A stretch of 64,000 bases of DNA from contig NZ_JAIWZC010000001.1 of assembly GCF_020297485.1 (NCBI RefSeq), positions 4,464,001 to 4,528,000 on the forward strand, read 5' to 3'. Below the pieces are notes generated by a model. The model saw only the letters and a list, made by a program, of their open reading frames with translations. It was not told the DNA's origin and ran no database searches. A program made the translations under genes and the position numbers. Shown in pieces: positions 16,946-24,939 of the stretch (positions within the stretch are counted from its first letter, which is position 1; each line of letters starts with the position of its first letter). The DNA is from Enterocloster clostridioformis (GTDB taxonomy: Bacteria; Bacillota; Clostridia; Lachnospirales; Lachnospiraceae).

Positions 16946-18067
16946 ATGAGTGTTTCAATTGGAATCGACAATGTGGCGAAAAAATATGGGGACATGACTA
17001 TCATACCGGACTTGTCCGCTTTTATAAAAAATGGGGAATTCTTCACCCTCCTGGGGCCATCCGGATGCGGCAAGACCACTCTGCTGCGCATGATTGCCGG
17101 GTTTAACAGTATCGAAGGGGGGAGCATCAAATTTGACGGCAAGGTCATCAACGATATTCCGGCCCAGAAAAGGAACATCGGCATGGTGTTCCAGAGCTAT
17201 GCCATCTTCCCCCATCTGACGGTCCGCCAGAACGTGGAATATGGCCTGAAAATCCGCAAGGTGCCAAAGGAGCACATGAAGGAGCGTGTGGATGAAATCC
17301 TGAAGGCGGTAAAAATCGACGAATATCAGGACCGTCTGCCGGAGCGCCTGTCCGGCGGCCAGCAGCAGAGAGTGGCCCTGGCCAGGGCCATTGTCATCCA
17401 TCCCCAGGTGCTTCTCATGGATGAGCCGCTGTCCAATCTGGATGCCAAGCTGCGTATCGAGATGCGAAGCGCCATTCGGGATGTGCAGAAGCAGGTGGGC
17501 ATTACCACTGTTTACGTGACCCACGACCAGGAGGAAGCCCTTGCCATTTCAGACAGGGTTGCGGTCATGAAGCTGGGGGTGATTCAGCAGATTGGAAGTC
17601 CCCAGGACATCTATGCAAGGCCCTGCAATGCATTTGTATCCACCTTCATCGGCCATTCCAATCTCTTTTTCGGAACCATAAGAAAGCAAGGGGGTGTGCC
17701 CTCCGTTGTGTTTGAGGGCGGATACCATGTGGAGATGCCAAATCTTGTGGATACGGTGACGGAGGGCCAAAGGGTAGTGGTATCTGTCCGCCCTGAGGAA
17801 TTCTCGCTGAATCGGGAAGGCATGGATTGCGAAATCATCAGCAGGACCTTCCTGGGCAAATATACCAACTACTTTCTGCGCTTCGGAGAGGGTATGGTGC
17901 TGGAGGACCAGCCAAGCATCGAGTACTCTCAGGATTTGGGCCATGTGGACCGTATATTCGCGGTGGGAGAAAAGATACGCCTTAGACCGAACCCCAATAA
18001 AATCAACGTGTTCACCCAGGACATGGAACAGAGTCTGATAAAGGATGTGAAGAGATATGACGAATAA
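16946..18067 (+). CDS. FbpC/PotA-type ABC transporter ATPase
   Basis: This ATPase subunit has 373 residues: Walker A GPSGCGKTT, signature LSGGQQQRVALARA, Walker B LLMDEPLSNLD and the H-loop YVTHDQEEA, followed by a TOBE regulatory region (VSVRPEEF). GAGGGGAAACGT lies before the ATG. The gene overlaps the following permease by 11 nt, showing they were made together. The domain content is complete. Because that permease is truncated, the transporter may no longer work unless another permease partners with it. Confidence 0.87.
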   Translation: MSVSIGIDNVAKKYGDMTIIPDLSAFIKNGEFFTLLGPSGCGKTTLLRMIAGFNSIEGGSIKFDGKVINDIPAQKRNIGMVFQSYAIFPHLTVRQNVEYGLKIRKVPKEHMKERVDEILKAVKIDEYQDRLPERLSGGQQQRVALARAIVIHPQVLLMDEPLSNLDAKLRIEMRSAIRDVQKQVGITTVYVTHDQEEALAISDRVAVMKLGVIQQIGSPQDIYARPCNAFVSTFIGHSNLFFGTIRKQGGVPSVVFEGGYHVEMPNLVDTVTEGQRVVVSVRPEEFSLNREGMDCEIISRTFLGKYTNYFLRFGEGMVLEDQPSIEYSQDLGHVDRIFAVGEKIRLRPNPNKINVFTQDMEQSLIKDVKRYDE

Positions 18068-19136
18068 GAAAATCAGGTGGGACTTCTGGACTTTTGTGAC
18101 AGTGGTCATCATTGCCCTGTTTGCCCTGTTCCTTCTCTATCCGCTCATCAGTCTTTTCTTAAGCGGCTTCAAGGACACGGAGACAGGGGTCTGGACCATT
18201 GACAACTATGCCAGGTTCTTTTCAAAGAAGTATTATAAGAGCGCACTGCTCAACTCGTTTAAGCTGACCTTCAGCGTGACAGTGGCGGCCATTATACTGG
18301 GCGTGCCTCTGGCCTATTTCATGTCGTTCTATAAGATAAAAGGAAAAGGAGCGCTGGAAATCCTGTTCATCATCTCCATGATGAGCCCCAACTTTATCGG
18401 CGCCTACTCCTGGATCCTGCTTCTGGGAAGAAGCGGCACCGTGACTCAGCTTTTAAAGGGCCTGGGAATCCATATGCCGTCCATTTACGGCTTTGGAGGA
18501 ATGCTGTTGGTATTTGCACTTAAGCTGTATCCCTTTATCTATATGTATGTGTCGGGAGCCCTCAAAAAGATAGACGTGGCCCTGTCAGAGGCGGCGGAAA
18601 GCCTGGGATGCGGGGGACTGAAAAAGGTCCTTACCGTAATCATGCCCCTTGTAACCCCTACCCTCATAGCGGCAGCACTGCTGGTGTTTATGAACTGTAT
18701 GGCGGACTTTGGTACGCCTGCCCTGATTGGCGAGGGATACCGCGTTATGCCTACCCTGGTATACTCCGAGTTCGTGGGAGAGACAGGCGGCTCCGCCAAC
18801 TTTGCGGCATGTATGGCGACTATCATGGTGGTAGTCACCGCCACCGTGTTCCTGCTTCAGAAATGGTATGTGAATACCAAGTCCTTTACCATGAGCTCCA
18901 TGAGGCCGATACAGCCCAAGGAGGCCTATGGAATCAAAGGCTTTTTCATCCACCTGTTTATCTATCTGCTGGCAGCCACCTCCATCATACCCCAGTGCAT
19001 GGTTGTGTACACCTCCTTCCGTGCTGCCAAGATGCAGGTGTTTGTGGATATGTCCCCGGTGAATGACCTGATTGTTGCTGCCGAGGTGGTTGAGGACGAG
19101 TCCGAACCATATGGGGGTATCGCAGAATGTTTATGA
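18057..19136 (+). pseudogene. Ferric/phosphonate-type ABC permease, second half lost
   Basis: Permeases of this class normally have two six-helix halves (about 540-580 residues). The first half is intact here: opening MTNKKIRWDFWTFVTVV, helices throughout, and the EAA loop EAAESLGCGGLKKVLTVIMP. The second half begins (FIHLFIYLLAATSIIPQCMVVYTSF) but after residue 331 (AAKMQVFVD) the protein leaves the family. It adds 28 unrelated residues rich in Glu/Asp and stops, overlapping the end of the convergent M23 gene. The join is near 19050. A permease C-terminus of the same family is found about 2 kb downstream, fused to LacI. Confidence 0.8.
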
Positions 19137-20366
19137 TTGGGGCGGCTCTGTGGGCTGGGACGGCGTAGCCGGCTGAGCCGGTACCGACGGGTCCTTGATG
19201 CCGTACACTCGCTTCCATTCCTTAGTGCCCTCCACCTTCACCGTCTCGCAGCGGTTCAGATTCAGGAATTTTACCAGTTCATAACAGCTGACCCAGATTT
19301 CATTGTTGCTGTCCTTTTGGGATTCATCGAATATAAGTTCCAGGCCAAAGTGGAGATGGGGGTCGTCGATGTTGTTGGTGTTCTCCGTGCGGCTGTAACC
19401 GGTGCGCCCCAGATAGCCTATGACATCCCCGGCCTGCACCACGCTGCCCACCTCCAGGCCGGACTGGTAGGGGTAATTCTTGCGCAGATGGGCGTAATAG
19501 TAGTAGCGTTTGTGGTCAAAGCTGCGTATTCCCAGCCTCCATCCGCCATACTGGTTCCAGCCCAGGGCTTCCACATAGCCGGATTCCACGGCAACCACCG
19601 GAGTCCCCACCTGGCCCATCATGTCGTGGCCCAGGTGCTGGCGCTTGAAGCCATAGCTGCGGGCCACGCCGAAGTCGTCAAAATCACTGTAGGGAAATCC
19701 TTTGGCGATGGGGGAAAATGCCTTGAGTCCGTATTTTGTCACCCAGACCGTGGCGGGATCTCCGGGGGCTCCCCCTGCCACGCCTGAGGGAAGATAAGCG
19801 GCAGGGGCCTCGCTTGCCGGTATCTCTGCCTCAAACTGGCCTACCATGCCGTCTAATACAGCCCCGTAAGCCTGGCGGTAATACGAGTAATACTTCATGT
19901 CTTTTGTCAATTCTTCCATGGTGGTTTCGCCGTTTTTCAGCTTTTCAGCCACCGCGGTCATGTGTTCCGGCTTATATTTGGAAAAGTCTCCGCCGTAACG
20001 GGTACCCAGATAGGCCAGTAAATCCACCCAGTTCAGATGGATGTCAGATCGGCATGTGTCCACGTCAAGGCGGAATGCCTGGTTCATTGCCTCTGAGGTG
20101 ACACCAAAGTCCACCCATTTGATATAATCCTTATTTTTATCCGCTTTCTTATCTGTCTCTGTATTGTCCGGGTCCGCGCTGTCCGTGTTTTCCAGGGGAT
20201 TCATGTATCCGGCCAGCCTGGATGCCTGGCTTATGACTGCCTGGCCCGGATCTGTTTTAAAAAGGAATATGCTGAGACACAGCAGGCTTAGCACCAGCAT
20301 TTCCCCGTAAATCACTGTCTTTGCACTGATATGTAAATGCTCCCGGAGCATTCGGAAGAATCTCAT
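19131..20366 (-). CDS. Membrane-anchored M23 metallopeptidase
   Basis: This cell-wall endopeptidase of the LytM/M23 family has 411 residues. An N-terminal basic stretch and one membrane helix (about residues 17-37) anchor it with the catalytic domain outside. After a charged linker and a helical middle region, the peptidase domain contains KRQHLGHDMMGQVGTPVVA (zinc His and Asp) and HLHFGLEL (HxH). It ends in a Pro/Gln/Thr-rich tail. CAGGAGG precedes the ATG at 20366. SpoIIQ-like and general peptidoglycan-remodelling proteins share this layout. Its own sequence looks undamaged although its 3' end lies at a deletion join. Confidence 0.82.
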   Translation of the reverse strand: MRFFRMLREHLHISAKTVIYGEMLVLSLLCLSIFLFKTDPGQAVISQASRLAGYMNPLENTDSADPDNTETDKKADKNKDYIKWVDFGVTSEAMNQAFRLDVDTCRSDIHLNWVDLLAYLGTRYGGDFSKYKPEHMTAVAEKLKNGETTMEELTKDMKYYSYYRQAYGAVLDGMVGQFEAEIPASEAPAAYLPSGVAGGAPGDPATVWVTKYGLKAFSPIAKGFPYSDFDDFGVARSYGFKRQHLGHDMMGQVGTPVVAVESGYVEALGWNQYGGWRLGIRSFDHKRYYYYAHLRKNYPYQSGLEVGSVVQAGDVIGYLGRTGYSRTENTNNIDDPHLHFGLELIFDESQKDSNNEIWVSCYELVKFLNLNRCETVKVEGTKEWKRVYGIKDPSVPAQPATPSQPTEPPQS

Positions 20367-20496
20367 AATATAACCGCCTCCTGACACCCTTTCGGGAAAT
20401 ATGGGTCCTGGAGTAATCTTATGTCTGCCCAAGGTGCTTTATGCATGAATGAGGGGAGAGGGGGCAATTTGTACAAAAGAAAAATTATCTTCTATT

Positions 20497-20516
20497 GGCC
20501 GTAAACGTATACGGCC
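20497..20516 (+). promoter_or_regulatory. Candidate LacI-family operator
   Basis: Arms GGCCGTA and TACGGCC flank a 6-bp centre containing ACGT, about 55 nt upstream of the LacI-head gene. LacI operators are typically palindromes with a central CG, so this is probably the autoregulatory site of the original repressor. Confidence 0.6.
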
Positions 20517-20570
20517 GTAAATTTTACGAAAACCATTCTTTAAAACGGAGAAATGGGGAGAAGGCCTAAT

Positions 20571-21455
20571 ATGAAACAAGTAATAATCAAAGATATTGCA
20601 AGAGAGGCAGGGGTATTCATCGCCTCTGTATCCAGGGCGTTAAACGGGATGGACGGCATCAGCGAGAAAAAACGCAGCCGGATATTGCGGGTATGTGAAC
20701 GGCTCTCCTACACCCCCAACGGATTGGCCAGGAGTCTTGTAAAGCGCAGGACCCAGACCATAGGCATCATCATGCCGGATATCATGAGTCCTTTTTACTC
20801 CGAACTCATGGTGAAGGCGTCGGACGCAGCTCACAAGAGGGGGTATCAGGTGCTGCTGTGCAACAGCTTCCGGGAACTGAGGGCAGAGAGGGATTATCTG
20901 AAGCTTCTGGCAGAACACCAGGTGGAGGGAATCCTGATATTTCCCATTGGTCCAAGGAGCACGGAGAGCATGAGTGAGTTCATTCACAACGTGCCCATGG
21001 TGGCCCTCAATGAGCTTACGGGCCAGTGCGGGATTCCCTATGTCTGCGCCGACGAGGAGCAGGCCGGCAGTATCGCGGTGGTGAAAAACATGCCCTTTGC
21101 CTCCAGGGCAGGAACGTCCAATATGCTCCAGATCAGCACGGAGCTGGAGGAAGCCGCCCAGGTGGAAAACGCGGGGTTCCCGCGCAGGTTCTTTAAGATT
21201 GTGTTCCCCCTGTCAAAGGGCGGCATGATAAGCGGATTCATGCTGGTATTCATCAGCATCATGAAGGAACTGGACCTGATAGTCATACTCATGACGCCCA
21301 GCCAGCAGACGCTGCCCTATATGGCGTACGCCTATTCGGCGGAAAATCTGATTCAGCTGTCCAGTGCAGTGACCATCGTTATGTTTGTGCTGGTATTCTT
21401 CGTCTACTGGTTTGCAAATACCTTTACGGACGCGGACATCACCAAGGGCTTTTAA
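20571..21455 (+). pseudogene. Chimera: LacI repressor N-terminus fused in frame to ABC permease C-terminus
   Basis: The first 170 or so residues are a LacI/PurR-type regulator: helix-turn-helix IKDIAREAGVFIASVSRALNG, hinge GLARSLVKRRTQTIGIIMPD, and the first part of the effector domain to YVCADEEQAGSIAV. At about 21084 the sequence switches, still in frame, to the last 123 residues of an iron/phosphonate-type permease, with EAA loop EEAAQVENAGFPRRFFKIVFP and two helices. GGGGAGAAGG precedes the ATG at 20571. The product would be a DNA-binding head on membrane helices. It most likely arose by deletion and is not expected to act as a normal repressor. Confidence 0.85.
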
Positions 21456-21473
21456 TGCGGGAGGATATGAAAG

Positions 21474-22562
21474 ATGAGCAGAATTGAATTAAGAGGAATC
21501 AATAAATATTATGGCAAGAACCATGTGTTAAAGGACATCAGCCTGGTGATTGAGGACGGGGAGTTTATGACCCTGTTAGGACCGTCAGGCTGCGGCAAGA
21601 CCACCACCCTGCGCGTGGCGGCCGGCCTGGAGAAACCCCAGAAAGGGTATATGTACATGGGGGACAGGGAGATTGTCAACGCGCCTGAAAAGTTTTATGA
21701 GGAACCGGGAAAACGCCATCTTAACCTGGTGTTCCAGTCCTATGCCCTTTGGCCCCACATGACGGTATTTGACAATGCGGCCTTTGGCCTTAAGGTGGCA
21801 AAGGTGCCCAAGGAGGAGATACGAAAGAAGGTGGAAAACGCCTTAAAGCGCATGAGGATTGAGGCGTTCATTGACCGGTACCCATCGGAACTGTCCGGCG
21901 GACAGCAGCAGCGCGTGGCCATAGCCAGGGCCATTGTGTCGGAGCCGGAGGTGCTGCTTTTAGATGAGCCGCTGTCCAACCTGGACGCCAAGCTGAGAAT
22001 TGAGATGAGAAGTGAAATCAAACGGCTCCATCAGGAGTTAGGCACCACCATTATCTATGTGACCCATGACCAGACAGAGGCCCTGACCATGTCTACCAAG
22101 GTAGCCATTTTCTTTGAGGGCGTACTGGAGCAGGTGGCGCCTCCCATGGAGCTGTACCAAAACCCCGCCTCCCTGCGGGTGGCTGATTTTATCGGCAATC
22201 CAAAGGTGAATTTCCTTCCGGGAAAGGCCAGGGTGTCGGGAGATGCCATGACCGTGGAATCCGTATTGGGAACCGTGACCTTTGATAAGAAGTCCTTTAC
22301 CGGGGAAGCTCCCGGCGACGGCAGCTTTGAGGCGGTGGTCGGGGTGAGACCGGAGCTGGCGGAGATACTGGACGGACCGGCAGAGGGCAGCATAGAAGCG
22401 GAAGTATACTCCGTGATGCCCGCCGGCTCAGAGACAACCATTTACCTGGAAGTGGGCGGGGAGCGCATCCTGTACCGGACCATGTGCTCATGGTGGGGGA
22501 TGCGCCGGGAGACTGTGAGGCCGCGGCGGACAACGGGGTATACTATTATCCTATCCTGGTAA
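21474..22562 (+). CDS. FbpC/UgpC-type ABC ATPase with altered C-terminus
   Basis: This 362-residue ATPase has all core motifs (Walker A GPSGCGKTT, signature LSGGQQQRVAIARA, Walker B LLLDEPLSNLD, H-loop YVTHDQTEA) and a TOBE domain with VGVRPELAE. The native sequence ends around RILYRT (near 22478). The last 26 or so residues are a frame-shadow of a HAD hydrolase gene, so the end of the TOBE domain has been replaced. Transport-driving ability may persist because the catalytic domain is whole. It lies 18 nt after the permease tail of the chimera, its original partner. Confidence 0.8.
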   Translation: MSRIELRGINKYYGKNHVLKDISLVIEDGEFMTLLGPSGCGKTTTLRVAAGLEKPQKGYMYMGDREIVNAPEKFYEEPGKRHLNLVFQSYALWPHMTVFDNAAFGLKVAKVPKEEIRKKVENALKRMRIEAFIDRYPSELSGGQQQRVAIARAIVSEPEVLLLDEPLSNLDAKLRIEMRSEIKRLHQELGTTIIYVTHDQTEALTMSTKVAIFFEGVLEQVAPPMELYQNPASLRVADFIGNPKVNFLPGKARVSGDAMTVESVLGTVTFDKKSFTGEAPGDGSFEAVVGVRPELAEILDGPAEGSIEAEVYSVMPAGSETTIYLEVGGERILYRTMCSWWGMRRETVRPRRTTGYTIILSW

Positions 22563-22795
22563 AGCATGAGGAGATGTCGTGGCGCCGGTTCCCGGGCGAA
22601 GCACTGGAAAGACTGGTACGGGGAACCTACGGAGGGGCCTGGCAGGAACAGATGGTGAAAACGTTCCGCGGGGCCCTTTTTTACTTTATCCGGAGAAAAA
22701 TGGGAAAGCTGGCGCAGGAAAATACAGGCAGCAGATTTAAGTGGAAAAAGCCCTCTGATTTATGTATAATGAAAGCAGTGATAAAAGCGGCATAG
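22481..22795 (+). pseudogene. HAD-family hydrolase, C-terminal remnant
   Basis: From the CAT codon at 22481, in a frame offset from the ATPase, the sequence reads HVLMVGDAPGDCEAAADNG. This is the metal-binding DAPGD motif of HAD phosphatases, followed by YYPILVKHEEMSWRRF. The N-terminal nucleophile DxD part is absent. The first 55 or so residues look native; after QMVKTF the similarity fades. It is a deletion product joined to the ATPase gene. Confidence 0.65.
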
Positions 22796-22809
22796 AGGAG
22801 GATTGCATA

Positions 22810-23994
22810 ATGGAGAATTTTGAGTTTTTCACACCAACCAGGATGATATTTGGTAAGAATACCCATCAGCAGGTAGGAAAGATTGTAAAGGAATACGGAT
22901 TTAAGAAGGTGCTGGTGCATTTCGGAGGGGCCAGCGCAAGGAAGTCCGGACTTCTGGACGCGGTTACAGGAGCCCTTGAGGCAGAGGGAATACAGTATGT
23001 GACGCTGGGAGGCGTACAGGCTAATCCCACTCTGGCAAAGGCAAAAGAGGGAATAGAACTGTGTCTTAGGGAGGGCGTGGACCTGGTGCTTGCTGTTGGA
23101 GGAGGCAGCGTGATTGACTCAGCCAAGTGCATAGCGGACGGCGCGGGAAACCCGGATGCGGACGTGTGGACCTATTTCCGCCAGGAGGCTGTGCCGGCCA
23201 GGGCATTGCCGGTGGGCGTCATTCTGACGCTTTCTGCCTCCGGCAGCGAGATGAGCGCATCCTGTGTCATCACAAATGAGGAAAATGGATTTAAGCGTGG
23301 CTTTAACAGCGTGACCCACCGCCCCCTGTTTTCCATCTGCAACCCGGAGCTGACCTGTACGGTAAGCAAATACCAGACAGCCTGCGGTACGGTGGATATC
23401 ATGATGCACACCCTGGAGCGGTATTTCAGCAGGACCAGGGACACGGAACTGACGGACCGCATAGCCGAGGCATTGTTAAAGTCCACGGTGGAGGCGGGCA
23501 GGATTGCCGATAAAGAGCCGGATAACTATGAAGCCAGGGCCGCTCTTATGTGGGGAGGCAGCCTTTCCCATAACGGACTGACAGGAGCGGGGAGGGATTT
23601 CTTTATGCAGGTGCACCAGCTGGAGCACGAGCTTTCCGGCATGTACCCGTCCATTGCCCACGGAGCAGGTCTGGCAGCCCTGTGGCCGTCCTGGGCCAGG
23701 TTTGTGTGCCCCGGCGATGTGAACCGCTTTGCCCGGTATGCGGTCCGGGTGTGGAACATAGACATGGATTTTGACTGCCCTATGAACACGGCTCTGGCAG
23801 GAATCCGGGCCACGGAGGATTTCTATAAGAGCCTGGGTATGCCGTCCTCCTTAAAAGAACTTGGTGTGGAGGAAGAACGCCTGGAAGAGATGGCCGAGAA
23901 GTGCACCAACATGGGCAAGCGCACCCTGCCGGGCATCCGGGAACTGGGCAAGGAAGAAATGATGGAAATTTACAGGATGGCTATGGGAGAATAA
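22810..23994 (+). CDS. Iron-containing (group III) alcohol dehydrogenase
   Basis: This 394-residue cytoplasmic NAD(P)H-dependent dehydrogenase is of the butanol dehydrogenase/YqhD/FucO type. It opens with ENFEFFTPTRMIFGKNT, has the cofactor motif AVGGGSVIDSAK, and carries the metal ligands: Asp in GTVDIMMHTLE, and His in QVHQLEHELSG and IAHGAGLA. GAGGAGG lies before the ATG at 22810. It likely reduces aldehydes during fermentation. It is intact and stands just after the HAD remnant, so its original operon partners may be lost. Confidence 0.88.
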   Translation: MENFEFFTPTRMIFGKNTHQQVGKIVKEYGFKKVLVHFGGASARKSGLLDAVTGALEAEGIQYVTLGGVQANPTLAKAKEGIELCLREGVDLVLAVGGGSVIDSAKCIADGAGNPDADVWTYFRQEAVPARALPVGVILTLSASGSEMSASCVITNEENGFKRGFNSVTHRPLFSICNPELTCTVSKYQTACGTVDIMMHTLERYFSRTRDTELTDRIAEALLKSTVEAGRIADKEPDNYEARAALMWGGSLSHNGLTGAGRDFFMQVHQLEHELSGMYPSIAHGAGLAALWPSWARFVCPGDVNRFARYAVRVWNIDMDFDCPMNTALAGIRATEDFYKSLGMPSSLKELGVEEERLEEMAEKCTNMGKRTLPGIRELGKEEMMEIYRMAMGE

Positions 23995-24058
23995 CCGGGA
24001 TGGCAGAATAACGGCCATGGGAGTTTGGCCTGCCCGGTCAACAAGAAGGAGACAGAAA

Positions 24059-24649
24059 ATGGACGCAATTAACAGCCGCAGGAGTATACGCAGGTTCTCA
24101 GACAGGGAAATACCGCATGATATTATCTGTAAAATTATAGAAAGCGGGATAAAGGCTCCCTCGTCCAAGAACAGACAGCCGTGGAAATTTATGGTCATCC
24201 AGGGACAGGCAAAGGAAGAAATGTTGAGGGCGTTTCGGGCCGGCATCCAGAGGGAAAAGTCAGGCAGAGCCATGCTGCCGGAAAGCAGCAGGCACCTGAG
24301 AGGCGCGGAGTACACGGTCCAAATCATGGAACAGGCGCCGGTGGTCATATTTGTCCTGAATCCCCTGGGAAAAGGGCTGTTTGCTCCCCTGAATGACGAG
24401 GACAGGATTTATGAGCTCTGTAATATCCAGTCTGTCAGCGCGGCAATTGAGAATATGCTTTTGGAAGCAACGGATTTGGGAATCGGAAGTCTGTGGATCT
24501 GCGATATATTCTTTGCCTATGAGGAGCTGTGCGGATGGATGGACTGCGGGGGTGAGCTGGTGGCAGCCGTGGCCTTCGGCTATCCGGAGGAGTCGCCGTC
24601 ACCCAGGCCCCGAAAAGGGTTTGAGGACGTGGTGGTCTGGAGACGATGA
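24059..24649 (+). CDS. Nitroreductase family FMN oxidoreductase
   Basis: This 196-residue flavoprotein is of the NfsB/BluB-like superfamily. INSRRSIRRFSDREIP with its Arg-Arg pair binds the FMN phosphate, KAPSSKNRQPWKF is the second flavin motif, and GIGSLWICDIFFAYEEL is the late conserved region. AAGGAGA precedes the ATG. It reduces nitro compounds or quinones with NAD(P)H; the physiological substrate is unknown. The FMN riboswitch and riboflavin transporter lie just downstream, but as a separate transcription unit. Confidence 0.82.
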   Translation: MDAINSRRSIRRFSDREIPHDIICKIIESGIKAPSSKNRQPWKFMVIQGQAKEEMLRAFRAGIQREKSGRAMLPESSRHLRGAEYTVQIMEQAPVVIFVLNPLGKGLFAPLNDEDRIYELCNIQSVSAAIENMLLEATDLGIGSLWICDIFFAYEELCGWMDCGGELVAAVAFGYPEESPSPRPRKGFEDVVVWRR

Positions 24650-24720
24650 GACGAAAGGATGGAGCCAGAATACCGGGACTGAGACGCCGGGACTGAAGTG
24701 CAGAAAATATATGCAGACTA

Positions 24721-24749
24721 TTGCCAACCGTCCTCATATGTGCTATGAT
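24721..24749 (+). promoter_or_regulatory. Promoter of the FMN riboswitch-ribU unit
   Basis: TTGCCA (24721-24726) and TATGAT (24744-24749) are 17 nt apart, about 20 nt upstream of the riboswitch aptamer. Confidence 0.6.
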
Positions 24750-24767
24750 TCAGCTATAATTAAATAA

Positions 24768-24886
24768 AGTTCTTCGGGGCAGGGTGTGATTCCCTACCGG
24801 CGGTAATAGTCCGCGACCCGCTACGGCGGCTGATCTGGTGTGATTCCAGAACCGACAGTATAGTCTGGATGAGAGAAGAAGGTGTG
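24768..24886 (+). promoter_or_regulatory. FMN riboswitch (RFN element)
   Basis: This RNA senses flavin mononucleotide and controls riboflavin genes. The conserved RFN blocks appear in order: TTCGGGGCAGGGTG, ATTCCCTACCGGCGGT, AGTCCGCGAC, TCTGGTGTGATTCCAGAACCGACAGT and GTCTGGATGAGAGAAG. All main helices can be drawn. A terminator follows directly, so FMN binding should cause premature termination. The regulated gene is ribU, now separated from the switch by three introns. Confidence 0.93.
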
Positions 24887-24904
24887 TAAGTGGTAGATGA
24901 ACAG

Positions 24905-24937
24905 GCCCCGGATTATTTGCGTATCCGGGGCTTTTAT
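24905..24937 (+). terminator. Riboswitch expression-platform terminator
   Basis: GCCCCGGAT and ATCCGGGGC pair around a 9-nt loop and are followed by TTTTAT. It lies 19 nt after the aptamer and two bases before the first intron, the terminator-stem target favoured by bacterial group IIC introns. Confidence 0.9.
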
Positions 24938-24939
24938 AG

